Part shown: piece by piece, positions 12,501 through 27,500 of the stretch | Layout: the number at the start of each line of letters is the position of its first letter | How positions within the stretch are numbered: position 1 is the first letter of the stretch | Assembly: GCA_021014325.1 (NCBI GenBank) | Contig: CM037474.1 | Location: 9,115,130-9,179,129, forward strand | Reading direction: 5' to 3' | Source: Plazaster borealis | Lineage: Eukaryota; Echinodermata; Asteroidea; Forcipulatida; Labidiasteridae | Length of the DNA stretch: 64,000 nt | Made by a program: the position numbers and the translations under genes | The notes under the pieces: generated by a model | Databases searched by the model: none | The model's input: the letters and a program-made list of their open reading frames with translations, nothing else | Told to the model about the DNA's origin: nothing

Positions 12501-15500
12501 ATGAGCATATTGTCTCCATTCATTCCACTTATATGCCTCTCCTTTTATGAATAACTTAACACAATTACCCTTCATGCATGACAAGTCATCAATAAAATAG
12601 CCCACTTAATTTCATCAACATACGCATTGAGATACTCTCGCATAATGTAAGTTACTTGTTGCTGATACAAGAACCATCAAACCCACTGCTGCATTTCAGC
12701 TCATCAAAATTCTGACAATGCATCACAGTCAATCCATAAATAAATAAATCAATAGATAAATAAGTCAAAAGATAAATAAATAAAGTGTGTGTCACGTTCT
12801 GTAAAACATCATCCCTTTCCAGATTACCCTGTGACCTAGTTTAATTTGAAATCTTTCTTCAATTTCAACACATGAGCAATCAGGAACTGTAGTGGTGTGT
12901 AATAAATCTTACTGCTGTAGCTTTACAAGGAGTAATAACAGAAGATGAAAGCTACTTCAAGCAACAAATTGACTCCTTGGCTCATTAGGCACTGCTGGCT
13001 CACCCTTTGCTGCCGGTGCATCAAGCCACAAAAACGACTACTCCAAAGATCTCTTGCAGAGTCTGTCTGCCTCAACTGACGATAATGAACCGGAAGATTG
13101 ATGGAGAGAGGCAAAGCGTTATGCCTGAATTCAGCATAGGAAAAGGGCAGCTTTTCAGGTGTGAATACTAGGAGGGGGTCTTTGTGCTTAGCATGATCAT
13201 TTTATGTAAAGCTTTTATATGCTGGGACTTCAGCAGAAGAGCGATTCAGTTTTACTGAAGACACAGTATACTTAACATTGAAATGTGTTGACTCTTACAA
13301 AAGTTAAAAAGGCATATTTAAAAAAAAGTTGATATGATGCTTGTGTGTGGAAATTCAACGCACAGTTTCTGTGCTTCTTAGCCACGTGACGTACACAAAT
13401 ACTCACACACACACAAATTCCTTGCTAACCTAAGAAAGTGCTGAAAATACAGTTTAGCAGTGCCTTGAATTTAGTAAAAATCTATTCCAGGTATACAGGG
13501 ATTCCAATCAAAGACCATTTTTATTTCCAAGTAGTTGTAAAACCTTTTCATTTGGTACTGGTAGCAGCAGACATCTGATATTAACCTGGCCATGACTCTT
13601 ATTCTCATCTACACAAATGGTTAATCTCCTCTCATTGGTCACAGTTCTCAATTCATAATTTTCCAATTAGCACGACAACTCTCTAGCATTATCACAGCAT
13701 TTTTGAAAACGGTGCTTCCTTAATCAATATCCACACCGCTCAAAGGTATATTGTACATAGCTGTGATTAAAAAACTACAGACACCAATGACCTGAACATT
13801 GGGGAGAGCCATCAAACAATTACTCTTAATATGGATTTCATGAGTGAGTCACTCAGAGAGACAGTCTTCTTGTCTCGGGTACTAATAGCAAGATGTAAAA
13901 GTGTTGATGAACCTGTCTACTGTCATACATCTCCTTATTGTTTGTTGGACGTTTTGGACAGTGCAATTGATGTGACAGCCAACAGCTTGGGTTTAGGTTA
14001 TTACTGATAGTCAGAGCGTGATGAAAATGCACCAGGGAATGTGAACAAAACTACTTAAACCCATTCAACAATTATTTAAATTTAGCTGAAAGAAAAATGG
14101 GATGTCAAAATTATGAACAGGTGAAATGTTTCAATGAATATCCCAATATGATATTAGTTCATCATTTGACCAGGCAGACAGGACTGTCCCATGCTAGCTG
14201 ATTGCAGAAATACACAGATTTTCCCAATTTTTTAAAGAAAAACTTGATTTAAAAAACCTTCATGAAAAATATATAAACTATACCACAAAAATCCTTTAAA
14301 AAAACAAGGTGGAAAAAAAAGGGGGAAAGATGATAAAAAAAGAAAAGAAGAATACCACGTTTACATAAGTACAATAACAGCTACATGTATTAACAAAAAA
14401 ATTGTTTACTTGAAAGTAGTAAACCCCACAGATTTGATTACTTTCTACAATTTGTACTCATAATTTATGATTGTTTATAATAAACATAATAGAAGCGTAC
14501 TATTCCTGCAGTCCTAATCATACATCCATTACAAACATCAGCATTTATGTTTATTTGTAGAGCAAGAAAGCCTCCAGTCACTGGCAACAGCGTCTCTTCA
14601 AAACCTGTCTCCCCTCTGATTAGGTATCAGTATCACCCGGCCATCCCCCACCCTCTCAAATAAAAAAATATATGTAGAGAAGAAGAAAAAAGAGATGATG
14701 ACAAAAATATGACCTGCGGCCTAGAAGCTTAGATTAAAAAGCCTGAAACATAACCCTGGCACATAAATGTTTGGTTAGTCTCAAGACAGTTAGAGACCTT
14801 ACCGATAATAAGATGACCCACTCAACACCAACACTGCTCCCCTGATTCAGATTTGTTTCAATGTTTAGACAACACCCAGCTAACATTCATGCAATATTTG
14901 TGCCGACCAAGTTTCATGTTGGTTCAGGTTTTTATGTGAATGTTTAGGCTGCATCCCTGCAGGCATTTTTCCTTTCCTTTTTTTCCTTCTTTTTTGGGGG
15001 TCTTATTTGTTGCAGTACCATGGTGGCTTCTTAACTGCGTGTGAGTCACCACAGCCTAGGGATTCTTTGGAGTTAGCAGTTCAATGATATCACTGCTTGT
15101 TTGTTACAAGTCTAAAGTTGTGTAGTGCAATGCTGTTCTATCCCACCTACCCTGTTATTACAGAAATCCCTACTGATGCCTAGGAGACATAGCAACGCTT
15201 GTCAATTTAATAAGAGAGAGAGTCTTCTCCTTCTGAATGTCTAAAGACACAAACTCATCTGTCTCCAGATGGGATTCATTCTTCAGAGTCTACTAATCAT
15301 AGAAAAACAAGCATTTGTAAAAGAAAGTTATTACAAAATCCTTGTTGTTATGTTCAAGTTTAATTCTCATATTGAAATGCTCTGAAACACTTGATGCATG
15401 CATAAATGAAAATATCTTTTTACTAAATATGTGTCAATGTAAAATATGTTTGCATATGTAAATGGTTCTCTCAACACATCAGCTACATGCAGAGCTAGGC

Positions 15501-18500
15501 TCATGTAATGCAGTCCCACAGTTTCAAATGCAAACCAGATTGACAATAAATCATACCAAATCACTTTAAAATGATATATATTTCATATGACAAACAGCTG
15601 AGATGCAGTTGACCCATGCTTTGCAAACAGATTGACAAAACCTCTAATTCCATCAATCCCCTGACTACAGTTTCCACAAATACTTAAAAAGCACCACATG
15701 TACATGTATGTATCCTATAGTTGGTGTTCAATGTACCTATCAGTTTCCTTGCATTGATCATGTATCTTCATGTTTGTAACATATTCATGTATCCATGTAA
15801 TAGGCACATAAATGTAACCCTACACCAAGACCTAACCGAAGACTACACTCCTCAATCCAAATCTTAATAAAGTACCATGAACATAATCCCACCCAAACTA
15901 GAGCTAATCAATTTCTTATTGTTCTCCTTCCTTTCCCCTTTTTCTATGTTTCTAATCGCGTCCCAACGAGAAAGGCTTTTAACAGTAGCCCAGGGGCATT
16001 TTTGAACTCCGATCAAATAGCGTCTTGCATAAAATGTAGTCTGCATGGAAATTCGTTTCTTCTTTTTTGTCGCGTGCATAAATGCATGGGGCATGAATAG
16101 CAAAAAAGTGTTGAACACACACACAAACACAAACAAAAACAAAACCAACAGTGGAATATGGATGGTGAATCGTTGAATATAAATTGTGGAATTTGTACAT
16201 AAATGGTTTGTGAGTACCAGGCCAATGAATAGCGAGTGCTGAGTCTGTACAGGATCTAGATCAATTGTCTTATTCAATTAGGAAACATTTTACTCAAGCT
16301 GAGGAGTCAGATTCCCTCTTCAAACTCCCTCTATTTGCAGGTACAGTCACACCCATCCTCCTCACCCCCTCCCCACACTACACACATCCAGGAGTTACAT
16401 TCCACACATCCATATTTAAGATAAAACAATGTCTCGGTTTTATGGCAAAATTTACACAAACTGTTTATAATTTTTGTTTAGAAACTTAACAATTAAATGC
16501 ACCGGAACAAACAATCACACATATCTAATTAGAAAGAAAAAATAAAATAAAACCCCCCCAAAACATATCATGGTCCTAAATTTAATGTGAATCAAATCCC
16601 ATATCGTTTTGGGGATGACCCTCTTTTTCTAGGGATCATTTTGATTTCTCTTTGTCCTGATTATGGACATCATCATAAAATAAACTGTTACTGGTAAAAA
16701 ATAATACAATAAAATGTTTAATGACACTTGACCTAGTTTCATGCATCAATAGTGATAAGAAGCACGGCTGACCCCTTGATGAACACATTTTAATCAGGAC
16801 AATGCCCCCCCCCCCCCCCCCCCCCCCCGATTGAGATGTTCATTGCAAAATAGTTTTATACCTAAAAGAGAATGAAATAAGAGTCTGTAATCACACTTCA
16901 CATTGTTGACACTTTCAGTCATTCAGGTTATCTTTTCCCTAAAAACCAAGACCAACTTCTACAATCTTCACAATTGACTTTCAATTCAGTAGGAAAAAAG
17001 CTTTATACAGGGTTGCACAAAATTAAATATGCTGCTGCTTGAGAAATTGAAACCTTTGAGAACCTTTGTGGGATTCCAAGATCTGCTTGAGTAACGTTCT
17101 AAACTAATGCATTAAACAGTACTGAATAATTAATGCATTAAAGCATATTATGGTTGGGTTGACCTTTTCGTTTGGATTCCTAACTTGCTCATTCCAACCA
17201 TACTACAGAATTATACATCAACCTAACTTGCTTATTTCAGCTACGACGACAACGTAGAATAAAACATGAGTCTCACCATCACTGACCTGTATCATCTATG
17301 ATTCATCATTAACAAAAAAAAAGCCTTTTACAAATATACAAATTAGCTGTTGTTGACTCGTTCACACAAACAAAGAATAGCAAGATGCCTGACTGTAAGG
17401 GTCGATTATGAGGAATACCATGGTAGTAGAACGTGATTAATGATCAGAAACTAATAGTGCAGTGGTTTTATTAGAGTAACTGTCTCTCCTTGTGGATGAT
17501 CAGCAGCCATTCTGGCTGACGTTTATTAGAAGAGAAAGTACAAAGCCCTTTAGTGACCTGACAGTTGTTTATGGAATCAGCTTCAGCCATTTTCAATCTT
17601 GGCATGGTGGCAACACGTTCAACATCAAAGGGATAAATCAAGTGATTGTAAAGATTGTCAATTGAGAATGTAACATTTGTCCATTCCTCCTAGAGGTGTA
17701 TATGTTTTCACAAACATTGGAAAAAGGGAAATAAAAGAAGCATAAATCGTCGGTTCAGTGCTATAAGGTCATTAATTGCAATTTCATACTCGCAATGATC
17801 AAAAGGTCATTATATGAAAAATGCGTATCAATTGGAAAAATAATACATCAAAATCAACAAAAAAATGTTTTACTTAGAAAATGAATGGGTTTTTTTGCCA
17901 AAGAAATGCTTTGAAGACCACTCTTCATCAATAAACCCCATTTACCAGGAGCCTCAAATTATGCAAAAGCAATTTGATGAAATCAAAACAAATTGCACTA
18001 ATGACCATATAGTCCTGAACAGACGAAATGTGTTTATTTCTCTCAGTCCCTTTATCACTAAACATGCGCTAATTGTCATCACAAAGCCATTACTTGAATA
18101 TTGAGAAAATTAAATGTATGGTAATGATCACAAAAAGGAATGTTTCTCTGCCCGAAAAATAAATGTTTAAATTGATTCATTTCGACAGTAACCATGTACA
18201 AACCGTTTTGACTAAATTTTGGCTGTTATCATAACATAAAACAACACATCAAATGAGATGAAACCCTTACTGGTTTTTGCGGATTGGCATATCTCTTATA
18301 ATCTTTTGATTCTGAAACTACATTTAAATGCTTTACAAATTACTTTACTAAAGCTGTACTAAACCTTTAGCAAAGTAATCAAACAGACTCAGTTTTATAA
18401 TTTTTATAATAATCTATCTCTATGATTTGTGACCTTTTTTTATTAGTGTTGGTTATTGCATTTTAAAGGTTTGACATTACCCTCAAATAACTTAATAAAT

Positions 18501-21500
18501 CCCTAAATGATGCATAGGTTTCAATGGAATTCTGTTCATGAATATTGTCCATATGCCTACTAGTGTGTATGGATAAATACCCAGCATTGTCACCAGAAAC
18601 TTGTATCTCCTGCCCTCTAGTGGCCACATAAAGACATTCTACTAACCTATGAAGTACGTACATGATGAACACCTAGAGCATACATGCATCACTGACCACC
18701 TTCAACTCAAGCATTGCCCAGCATGCCCAGGGTAACAATTATAAAAGGGGAGGGAAAAATACCATCTAGACCCAACTGTGCATGTATTTCAGTATCCGTT
18801 CCTCAAACGTTCTTTTGGGAAGAGTGCCGTCAATTCAATTTCCTCTAATTAAAAAAACCCCATAACATCAGTCAAGCAACCTATCCAACATTATCAAATT
18901 AGGTGATACTGTTCTGGGAGGAAAATATCAACTAGCTTTTTTAGGATTTTGTGTACTTTTCCAATGTGCTATTTCAATTTGTTAAATCAAAATTATAAGA
19001 GATCTGGCTTTTCGAGGACAATGTTCTTGCTTTCACCATGGAAGTATTTCAGACGTAAATTTAACTAAGCATACTTGGCAATGCTGGTATTTAATTGGTA
19101 AAAAAAGCAAGCTTTCAGATTGAACAAGTTCATTTGCAACTTTGATTATTTTCAATTATGCATTGTACCTTGGACTTTCCAACTAATTGCAACATTTGAT
19201 ATTTAGCCAAATTCCAAATAAGACGGCCATTTAGAGATATTCTCAGAATGAGTGAATACTTGCTAGAGTCACATTTCACAATTCCACAAAAGGAGGGTTA
19301 ATATTTCACAGTGCAAGAATTCGTAAATCTCTCCACAAACACTTGTGAACATACACGCACCACGTTGGTTAATGTTAACAGACAAAATAGAAAAATAGTT
19401 TCCCACAGATGTGCAAATATTGACAACTGGCAATAAAATAGCTGGAGTGGTATTTTCTGGCCTGTATTTGACAGGATCTGGTACACATCCAGTATACACT
19501 AGGAGTGTACATGCACAATGTACACTCCTGAACTTTGGACTGCAGCTTTTCAGCTGTAGTCATAAAAGGTATTGTTGCTTGGCTACGGGATTTGTCTAAG
19601 GGCAGTAAAAATCTTGTTTTTCATCTCTCTCCCTTCTCTTTTTTTAACTCACTGTGTTCTTCTCTTTCTGTTTTGAAGGGGTGGTGGTTGTGGTGGCAGT
19701 TGTGGTGGGGGGGGGGGGTTCAGGCAAAGGAATGCAGCATATGCAAGCTCAAAAAGGAAAAAGGGACTGACATTTAGGTGTTTATTTAAGAGCAGCTTGC
19801 CAAACCCAAAAGGTTCGCTTGTCTGCAATTTCACAACAGACTTGAAAGGTTGAGTACATCAATCTGCGCACCAGTACAGCATTGTGTGTGATTTGTCATG
19901 CACTTCATGGCAGGCAGGCAGAAATAACTACCAATACATAACTCAAAGAACCAAACAACCATTAAAGGGATGTTATTTCAAGGGGTTTTGGGGGGGATGA
20001 GTTCATCTGTACAAACTGCCAGTCTAATTTTTTACCTTATTCATGAGTCAGTTGTTGCATGTCTTATTCCCAGAACACAAAGATTTTTTACCCATACAAT
20101 ACTTCAATGGTAATCAGTCTGTTCTTTAAAGGCCCTGTACACTATTGGTAAGATCGAAAAACACAATGTTCACAGATTCACACATAACTTACACGATTTA
20201 AAGTAAGTAATGATACAAAGGGTTCCTTAAAATATTTCTGCCTAAAATGCTATCATTTCTGAGAAATGAGTAAAACAATAGCTTTTATCACGCGCGACAA
20301 TTTGAAAAAACATAAAAACACATAAGGTCTCTTTTCACTATTTTCTTGTGATCTCGATGACCAATTAAGCTCAAACTTTCACAGGTTTGTTTGTTCATGC
20401 ATATGTTGAATCACAAAAAATGTGGACACTGATTTTGAGCTGTTACCAAAAGTGTACAATACCTTTAAACCTTCAGCTTTAAAAAAACATTGATTCATGT
20501 TGAATTAAATGAAAAAACTGCATCTAGTTCCTTATTTTGTTATGCCAGGAACTTTAGAATATTGATTATTTTTACTGATTCATAACACCAGTAAGCTATT
20601 AAACATTGTGGAAATAACAACCTCTCTCTCCTATCTACCGTGAATATGGAAAACATGTGCTCCTATTTTGGGAAACCAGAGTAAAGGGGGTAGAAGTTTA
20701 GTTACTGTTCTCCTACCAGACCTGCTCCATGTGCACCTGTTGGATACCTTCTAGGTTCAGACACTTGTTATTTTATGCGATAGACTCCCTGGTAACCACT
20801 AAAGAAAGTTGTGAAGAATGAACTTCATTCAGCTTATCGTATTTATTGCACATTGTTAGCACTCTGTAAGCACTAACTATTAAGTCAGCGTTTTTCAAGT
20901 CTTGTTTATTTTTTCAACACATTGCCAACGGGAGAGGTGCTTTCATAAGCGCAAATAAAATTGAGGCACTGCCCAAACCGAGCTCTTTAATTTGAGCATG
21001 GCTACGAGGACTTAAACTAATACGCAACGCCAGCGATAAAATCACCCCTAATTACTATTCAAAGAGACTCACTCATAAGACTTCATGGAATGTTGAGCGT
21101 GTATTGTTACCTCAGACAATTTGTCCCATTAGGTTCCTTCAAATGGGTGGTAGAGATACACCACACAGACCACAGTCAATTTTCCCTACAAATAAAGTCT
21201 ACAACCCTTATGCAAATGTCTCCACCTGGGCCCAATTTCATAGAGCTGCCTAAGCAGAAAATATTGCTTCAACATTTTCTGCTCAGCAAAAATAAGCAGG
21301 AAACCTGTCACAAATTGTACATGTGATTATTTTGGCTGGTAACCTTATTCTAGTTAGGTACTTCACCATAATGTGAACACATCTTTCCATAAGGTGAATT
21401 CTCCAGTGAGTGGACATATTTCCTCACTCTTTCTCTCTCTGCTCACCATTCACTCAACCCTTTTCAAACCTAAAGTAACCCGATCCACACTCTGCAAAAA

Positions 21501-24500
21501 ACCCAAACACTGAGTTTGCCTTTATCCTCCTGGGAGATACCCTCCTCAATACCCTTTTCAATGGGGAGGTTTCAACGGCACAATCCCTTGCAGGTGCTTT
21601 CAATTCAATGATTTTTTTTGTTTGTATTTTTTTCCTTTACCCAACCCAGTGCAAATTGACTATTTCTTACATGAAAAAATACAAAATAAAATGGGGGAGC
21701 CCGAGATTACTAATACACTGTGTCTTCTTCCTTGGGAATTGTTCGATTCTTGAAGAGAGCGTTTCTCTTTTTTGCTTTTCTTCTTTTTTGTTCCGGTTTA
21801 TTTGAATAGCCGATCTAGAAGGGGCAATCACCTCACATGGTCACAGGCACTATTGGCTGTTTAATTTCTTTAGAGGCGCAACGAAAGGGGGCGCAACCAA
21901 AACAACTGCTGTACGAGCCTTGGAACTGTGTCATGCAAACATCGGCAAACCCACGGGGGACTGCACAATATCAAACAAGAGTGGGATTGCTGGGGTTGGC
22001 TTGTGATTCAAACAATTTCCTGTAGGTAATATCTCTAATTTTGCCCCATTTCTTGAGATAATAAACTTTACTGGTTCAATGATTGAGTATGAAGGGATTA
22101 CAAAACAAGGGCCTTGGTATATAAGTACATCAGGCTGTGTTTAACCATGGAGGTAGAAATACCAGAAGTGATAACTCACTGTCCAATAGATATTATCACA
22201 GTGGAATTTCTTCATCAGATTTCCCAGGTGAAGTTACAATAACAGAACTTTACAATTACAGCAATTTCAAAGTTTTTACGCCATGTAAATTATTGCCGGT
22301 TTTGCTATCCAAATCCCATAGTTTTAAAAAAACTACAAAAAATCCACTTTTCTATTTTAGAATGCAGAATAACAAGTGTGTTCTTCAGAGTTCTTACTTC
22401 ATGTTAACCACGGTGACAAACATGTAATGCAGCTGCCACTACCACTCACTGTTTCCTTCTGTTATTAAGGGTATACTTCACCATTGGTTTATGGGAATGT
22501 AAACTCACATCCTCTAATACAGACACCATACAACCAAACTACCTAAATGTTATCATATTTGATGATCATGTTTTTAGTAAAAACAACAACAAATTGTTTT
22601 AGTTTTGTCAAAGATTTTGTGCATGTTTCTATGTGTGCTTATTTTGATTACAGCAATGAATTTCACAGTATTTCAGAAAGAATGTTACTCTTGAATTTTG
22701 GTACAGGCATGAACTTTATAACTTTATAACTTGTGAGCTTTCAGATTGAAAACAATCAATTTCATTCCTGACAATTACCAATATTGTACTTTGACTTTAA
22801 TTCATTCATAAAATGGATGTGTTTTACAAAATAATTTCTCCAAAAGATATGAATCAAAAGTGTTTTTCCAGAGCGCTACTAAAAAGGATTGACAATAAGT
22901 TTTACCACTTTTTCAAACCGATAACAATACAAATTGCCAAACCTCACTAGACATCAGACATTCTATACATCTCATTCTCAATATCAACTTCACTCACACC
23001 TGTGAACTTCACCTTTATGGTGTTCCCTCCACCAGCCCCCCCCCCCCACACACACACACACACACACACTCAAAATTTGATTGAATACCTGTGTTCCAAC
23101 ATAAAATATCTACATCATTCCAGACTAACAATTCTAGCAGCTTTTGAATGATTGTCCATACATCTACGACACACAATATGAGTCAAAAGGTCCCCTGCGT
23201 TTTATGTCAGTTGTTACAGCATCCTGCTGGGTTTTAATTTTACTCCAGACAATCTATCTTTGTCATATTTGCTGAATGTGGCAGGCCTGAGTGATCATTG
23301 AAGCAATTTCAGGTAGTTTTCTTCTGAATAAGGTTCAGTGTCTGGGAAAATTGCTGACTCCTCCTAAATCAAGATAAGGATACTACTATACTAACCTATA
23401 ACATATTCACTTGGTATCTTAACTGAGAAATTGTGAAATATTATCCAATTAAAAAACAACTCACTCTGATTCAAAAGAGTGAAACAGCATCAATTTAAAT
23501 TTGAAAACACTTTTTACTTGTACTAAATATTGTTCATGGCAGCACTTTGATGCAAAACCTTAACTAGGCAAGACTGATACCATCAACAACAACACACATT
23601 ATAAGTTTCATTTTGATGGTTGACTAAAAAAAGACATATATCTGAACCTGCCCAAACACTAGGAAAGGGGCAAGCATGAACTACAAATGCCAAGTGATGC
23701 GGCCATTGTCCACAAATGATAACAGTTTGGTATCACACACCTGAAGGCCCAGCAGAGAAACCATACTGGAACATAGCACAGCCAAAATGGACTGCCAAAA
23801 AGTCACGTTCATGGCTCTATATCCAATCAGCCATGGGCAAGAAATCATTGATGGCTACTACTGAGATGGCGGGATATCTTTAATTCTTCCTTATTTTACT
23901 CTTATATGCCAGTGTTCTTAAAAAATGTGAAGGTTATTCCTTGAATTCTGGTTTTGAATTTCACACAATAGAGGACCCCTGGTGGTGCATGGGATGTTTA
24001 TTGACTCTTTGTCTGGAGGAGAGAGGGGAAGAGTTTCTAATTCAAACTGTGGTGGATATTTTGTACTTGGAAATACATGTACTTAAAGGGCAACTGTGGT
24101 CAGGGTGATTTGATGTACACGAGATATGTGTCCCTGAAGAAGTTTAAGTTGGACACCTATCTACTTTGTATTTTGAATTTGAACCAGGGACAAGGCAGTA
24201 TACAAGTAACACTAATTAAACATTTTCAAGTTCAGAACTCCAACATAGTTGTTGAGAACCCTTAAAACACAAACACACAAATGATAAGTAACAAAAAGTT
24301 TGTTTTCCAGTTGTTCCCGATCAATGTATACACAACTTTACAAATCTTTCAATTGATCTTTATAGCGTTTTATACGTTTTGGGGAGTGCACCACAGCTCT
24401 TGTTAATTAAAACTTGTTTCCTGTCTCAGTTCAAGTTACATTTAAACCAGACACTTATGAATCCAGAGAATATGTAAAGCATTGAGGGGGAAATGTACAT

Positions 24501-27500
24501 GCATGAAATTTGACCTTTGGTAAATACTTAGAACAGCGGACAATGAGTGCATAGCAAATATTGAACATTCAACCCCGATGCAAAGAATAACACTGCGCTG
24601 GAGATTAACACAGGAGTGGGTCTAACAACCAGCATACAAATAATGTTCATAAACTGTGCATGTACATGTATAGTGCTCAAGTTAAAGATCTTGTAATGTT
24701 AAAAAAAAATGGCTATCACAAACAAGTGTACAAGCAGGTTGGTTTTTAGCAAATTGTGCAAAATGGAACCGTGCATTTGGGTGACACTTGCAAAGACTTG
24801 TAGATTTGGACTAGTCCAAACGAATCGCCCTCTTCAGCCAATTTTTTTTTCAGTACACCTGGTAAACAATGTTCCAATATAAACTTAATAAAATTCCCTT
24901 TTCTAAAACATATTGGTCTCGCCCCTGAGGCATAATGCCTGTCTGAGAAAATGTTGATTTTTTTTCCTCTACCGAGTTTACTTTGATAATTTGTTCAGCT
25001 GCGCTTTTATCAAGTTGGAAAAAACCACATCGGTGCAATAATTACATTGATGCGGTAAATCTGCCTCTAAATATACTGCTAGCTTGAGGCCACATTCCTA
25101 CCTTTTCGTATGCTGTGAATTCTAAGAAATTACCCCTTTCATTATACTCTAGCATTGTACATGTGCATGAATAGTATCAGTCTACATCAGAGAAAATAAT
25201 ACTTAAGACCCAGTATAAGGAGTTTTTGTATGCGATTTGCATGTAGAAGATATTCTATCGGATGATTTTGATGTCTTTTTTGTGTTCATTAAGAAAAAAG
25301 AGAAAATCCAAATTAACAATGGGAGATTAATATAATTATAACCTGAGCGAAAAATACAGCAAATTTTATTAGTATATTTATTTATTGTTATCATCGGTCT
25401 TGAAATTTGCTTTTTTTAACAAGTATTTCTTTCTTTCTTTGCTTGTTGTTTTGTGGCTCTCTTTATTCAAACGTTGTTTACTGATTCTACTTTAGTCTTC
25501 CTCTTCGCTTTTTCCTGGGAAACGGGGTTCCTTTTACAACAGGCAAAAGGGAAAATTTCATTTTTGGTCCATTGTCTTTTTCAAACCAGACAGAGAGACA
25601 GACAGACAGACATGCTTAGTAGAGTGACATAGTGGGCATCCAACAGGTTGTGACTATGATCCCTTTTCTTTAATCTGTTTTCACCCCACAATGTAAGGAA
25701 AGCCCACAAGTACAGATCCTACTTACAAGTAGCCTTACAAGTAGCCCCTCAATGTAGCTCTAGTATGTACAGCCAGACAGATATACCCATAAGAGTGACA
25801 TAGTGGGCATTCCACAGGTTGTGACTATGATCCCTTTTCTTTAATCTTTTCTGTTTTAAACATTGTGGGCATGAGCCCACAACACGAGAAAAGCCCACAA
25901 GTACAGATCCTACTTACAAGTTGCCCCTCAATGTAGCTCTAGTACGTACAGACAGACAGACAGAGACAAACAGTTAAAAAAGAATGCTACGACGCATAAT
26001 GATTAATACACAGCAGCAATGGCTCCATAGGACCCAAAGCCAACAGACCATGTCAAATAAACTTCCATACCTTTCTACAAAGTATACAAAAAAAAATCAA
26101 AAAAAAAATCAAGGGTACATTTTTGCCATAGTGACTAGGCTTACTGATCTTGTTCCGGCTTGAATGTGACTCAGTGACCTTACCATAATACACATCACTT
26201 GGTATTGTTAGTGAAAGAGAAGGTGCGGCACGTGTAACAACTTGATGGTGTTCGTGTTAATGACAAATACACTAGTACTAAAAAGCACAGGTGCAACATG
26301 TATTTAATTTCAGTTAATGTTTAAAAAAACAAAACCCCAGACAAAATAGGCCTGGAATTTCATCTTTGAGCGGGCAAGGCCATTTTTATTGCAAAATCTT
26401 TACATCTATGGGAAACTTTTGAAGGGGCACCAAGGTCAAGACAAAGGCAAATTCCAGGCCTGGACAACCCCCGTAAACATTTCAAGTATTCAAACTTCTT
26501 TATAACCAGTTGCAGGATTTGATTAAATGGATAGCCATTGATTTTATTGCTTGGTCCTTTCATTATCTTTGTTTCATAAATGTTCAAAAAAGCACCATTT
26601 ACAAGGCCTTTTTATTCTTTGAACACAAGATCATTACTTTGGGCATTGCTCAGAAATTTAGCAACCTTATCAGTGAAATGGAGAGTCTACATAGAGGCAT
26701 GCAGGTCAGACATTTGGCTGACCAATCAAGAGTGTACCACACATATAGACAGACAGACAGACAGACAGAACAACACAAAGACTCACCCTTTCATGGTAGT
26801 TCACCAACACCTTATGCCATTCACCGTTGCTAACGCCACCAAGGATGGATGCGGTCACGACGCTTGTAACTTCGCCGGCCGAGAACAGGAAACGGACCTG
26901 CCCGTTGACTATTTCCAGAGCGATGAAATCATGCTTCTGGTTGTAGCGGCCGTTGTAGAAGAGAAGGCCGTTATCCACCTTGGTGGCAAAACTGAAAAGA
27001 AAGAATTAAAGAAATTTCAAAATATGAGTTAAGGTCTAAACCCCTAAAACTGAAAATAAGAATTAAAGAAATTTCAAAATATGAGTTAAGTTCTGAACCC
27101 CTAAAACTGAAAAGAGGAATTAAAGAAATTTCAAAACATGAGGTCTAAACCTGTTTTCTGTGTTTTTCGTTGTTGCAATTATCATGATGAGGTGATGTGT
27201 CTTCACAGTACATTGACCATTAAGAACACTTCGTTAAATTTAATGCTGGAAAGTGATTGCCATTTGAGATGGTTTCATCCAAAATCTAAATCTGGACTTA
27301 ATTGATGTTTAGTGTATAATTGAAGACATCTGCCTAAAGTGAATGTTGTCTTTTCACATTCAATTAATGTACACTTTACATTGTTCTTTATTGCTTAGTA
27401 TTTTGAAAGGTGGCATGAATTTGAGCGGACCAAAAAATGTATTATCATAAAACATGTATATAACAAACCCTTTTTGGTTTTGATGTCCCAAATGTACATG

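Larger units (their letters stand above)
10946..26786 (-). other. 15.8-kb intron within laminin-G 1
   Basis: Phase 0. Mostly AT-rich single-copy-looking sequence. Recognised contents: an inverted-repeat element (20126-20468), one end of a second element (21224-21345), a C24 run (16805-16828), a G12 run (19707-19718), CA repeats (23047-23070), a short hairpin (19501-19529), a tandem duplication (25588-25965), AT-rich simple sequence (12735-12785) and a GACA repeat (26748-26769). No exon of this gene is missing at this point, because the flanking laminin-G strands join directly. No other gene recognised. Confidence 0.8.

Noticed and set aside
15864..16277. 137-codon open frame on the minus strand
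   Set aside because: Composition follows a CA/T-rich stretch; no recognisable domain, no splice-compatible link to the CELSR exons, and overlapping frames are equally open.
26580..27032. 150-codon open frame on the plus strand
   Set aside because: It is antisense to the laminin-G exon and the flanking tandem repeat; its sequence has no domain and includes the GACA microsatellite as TDRQTDRQ.
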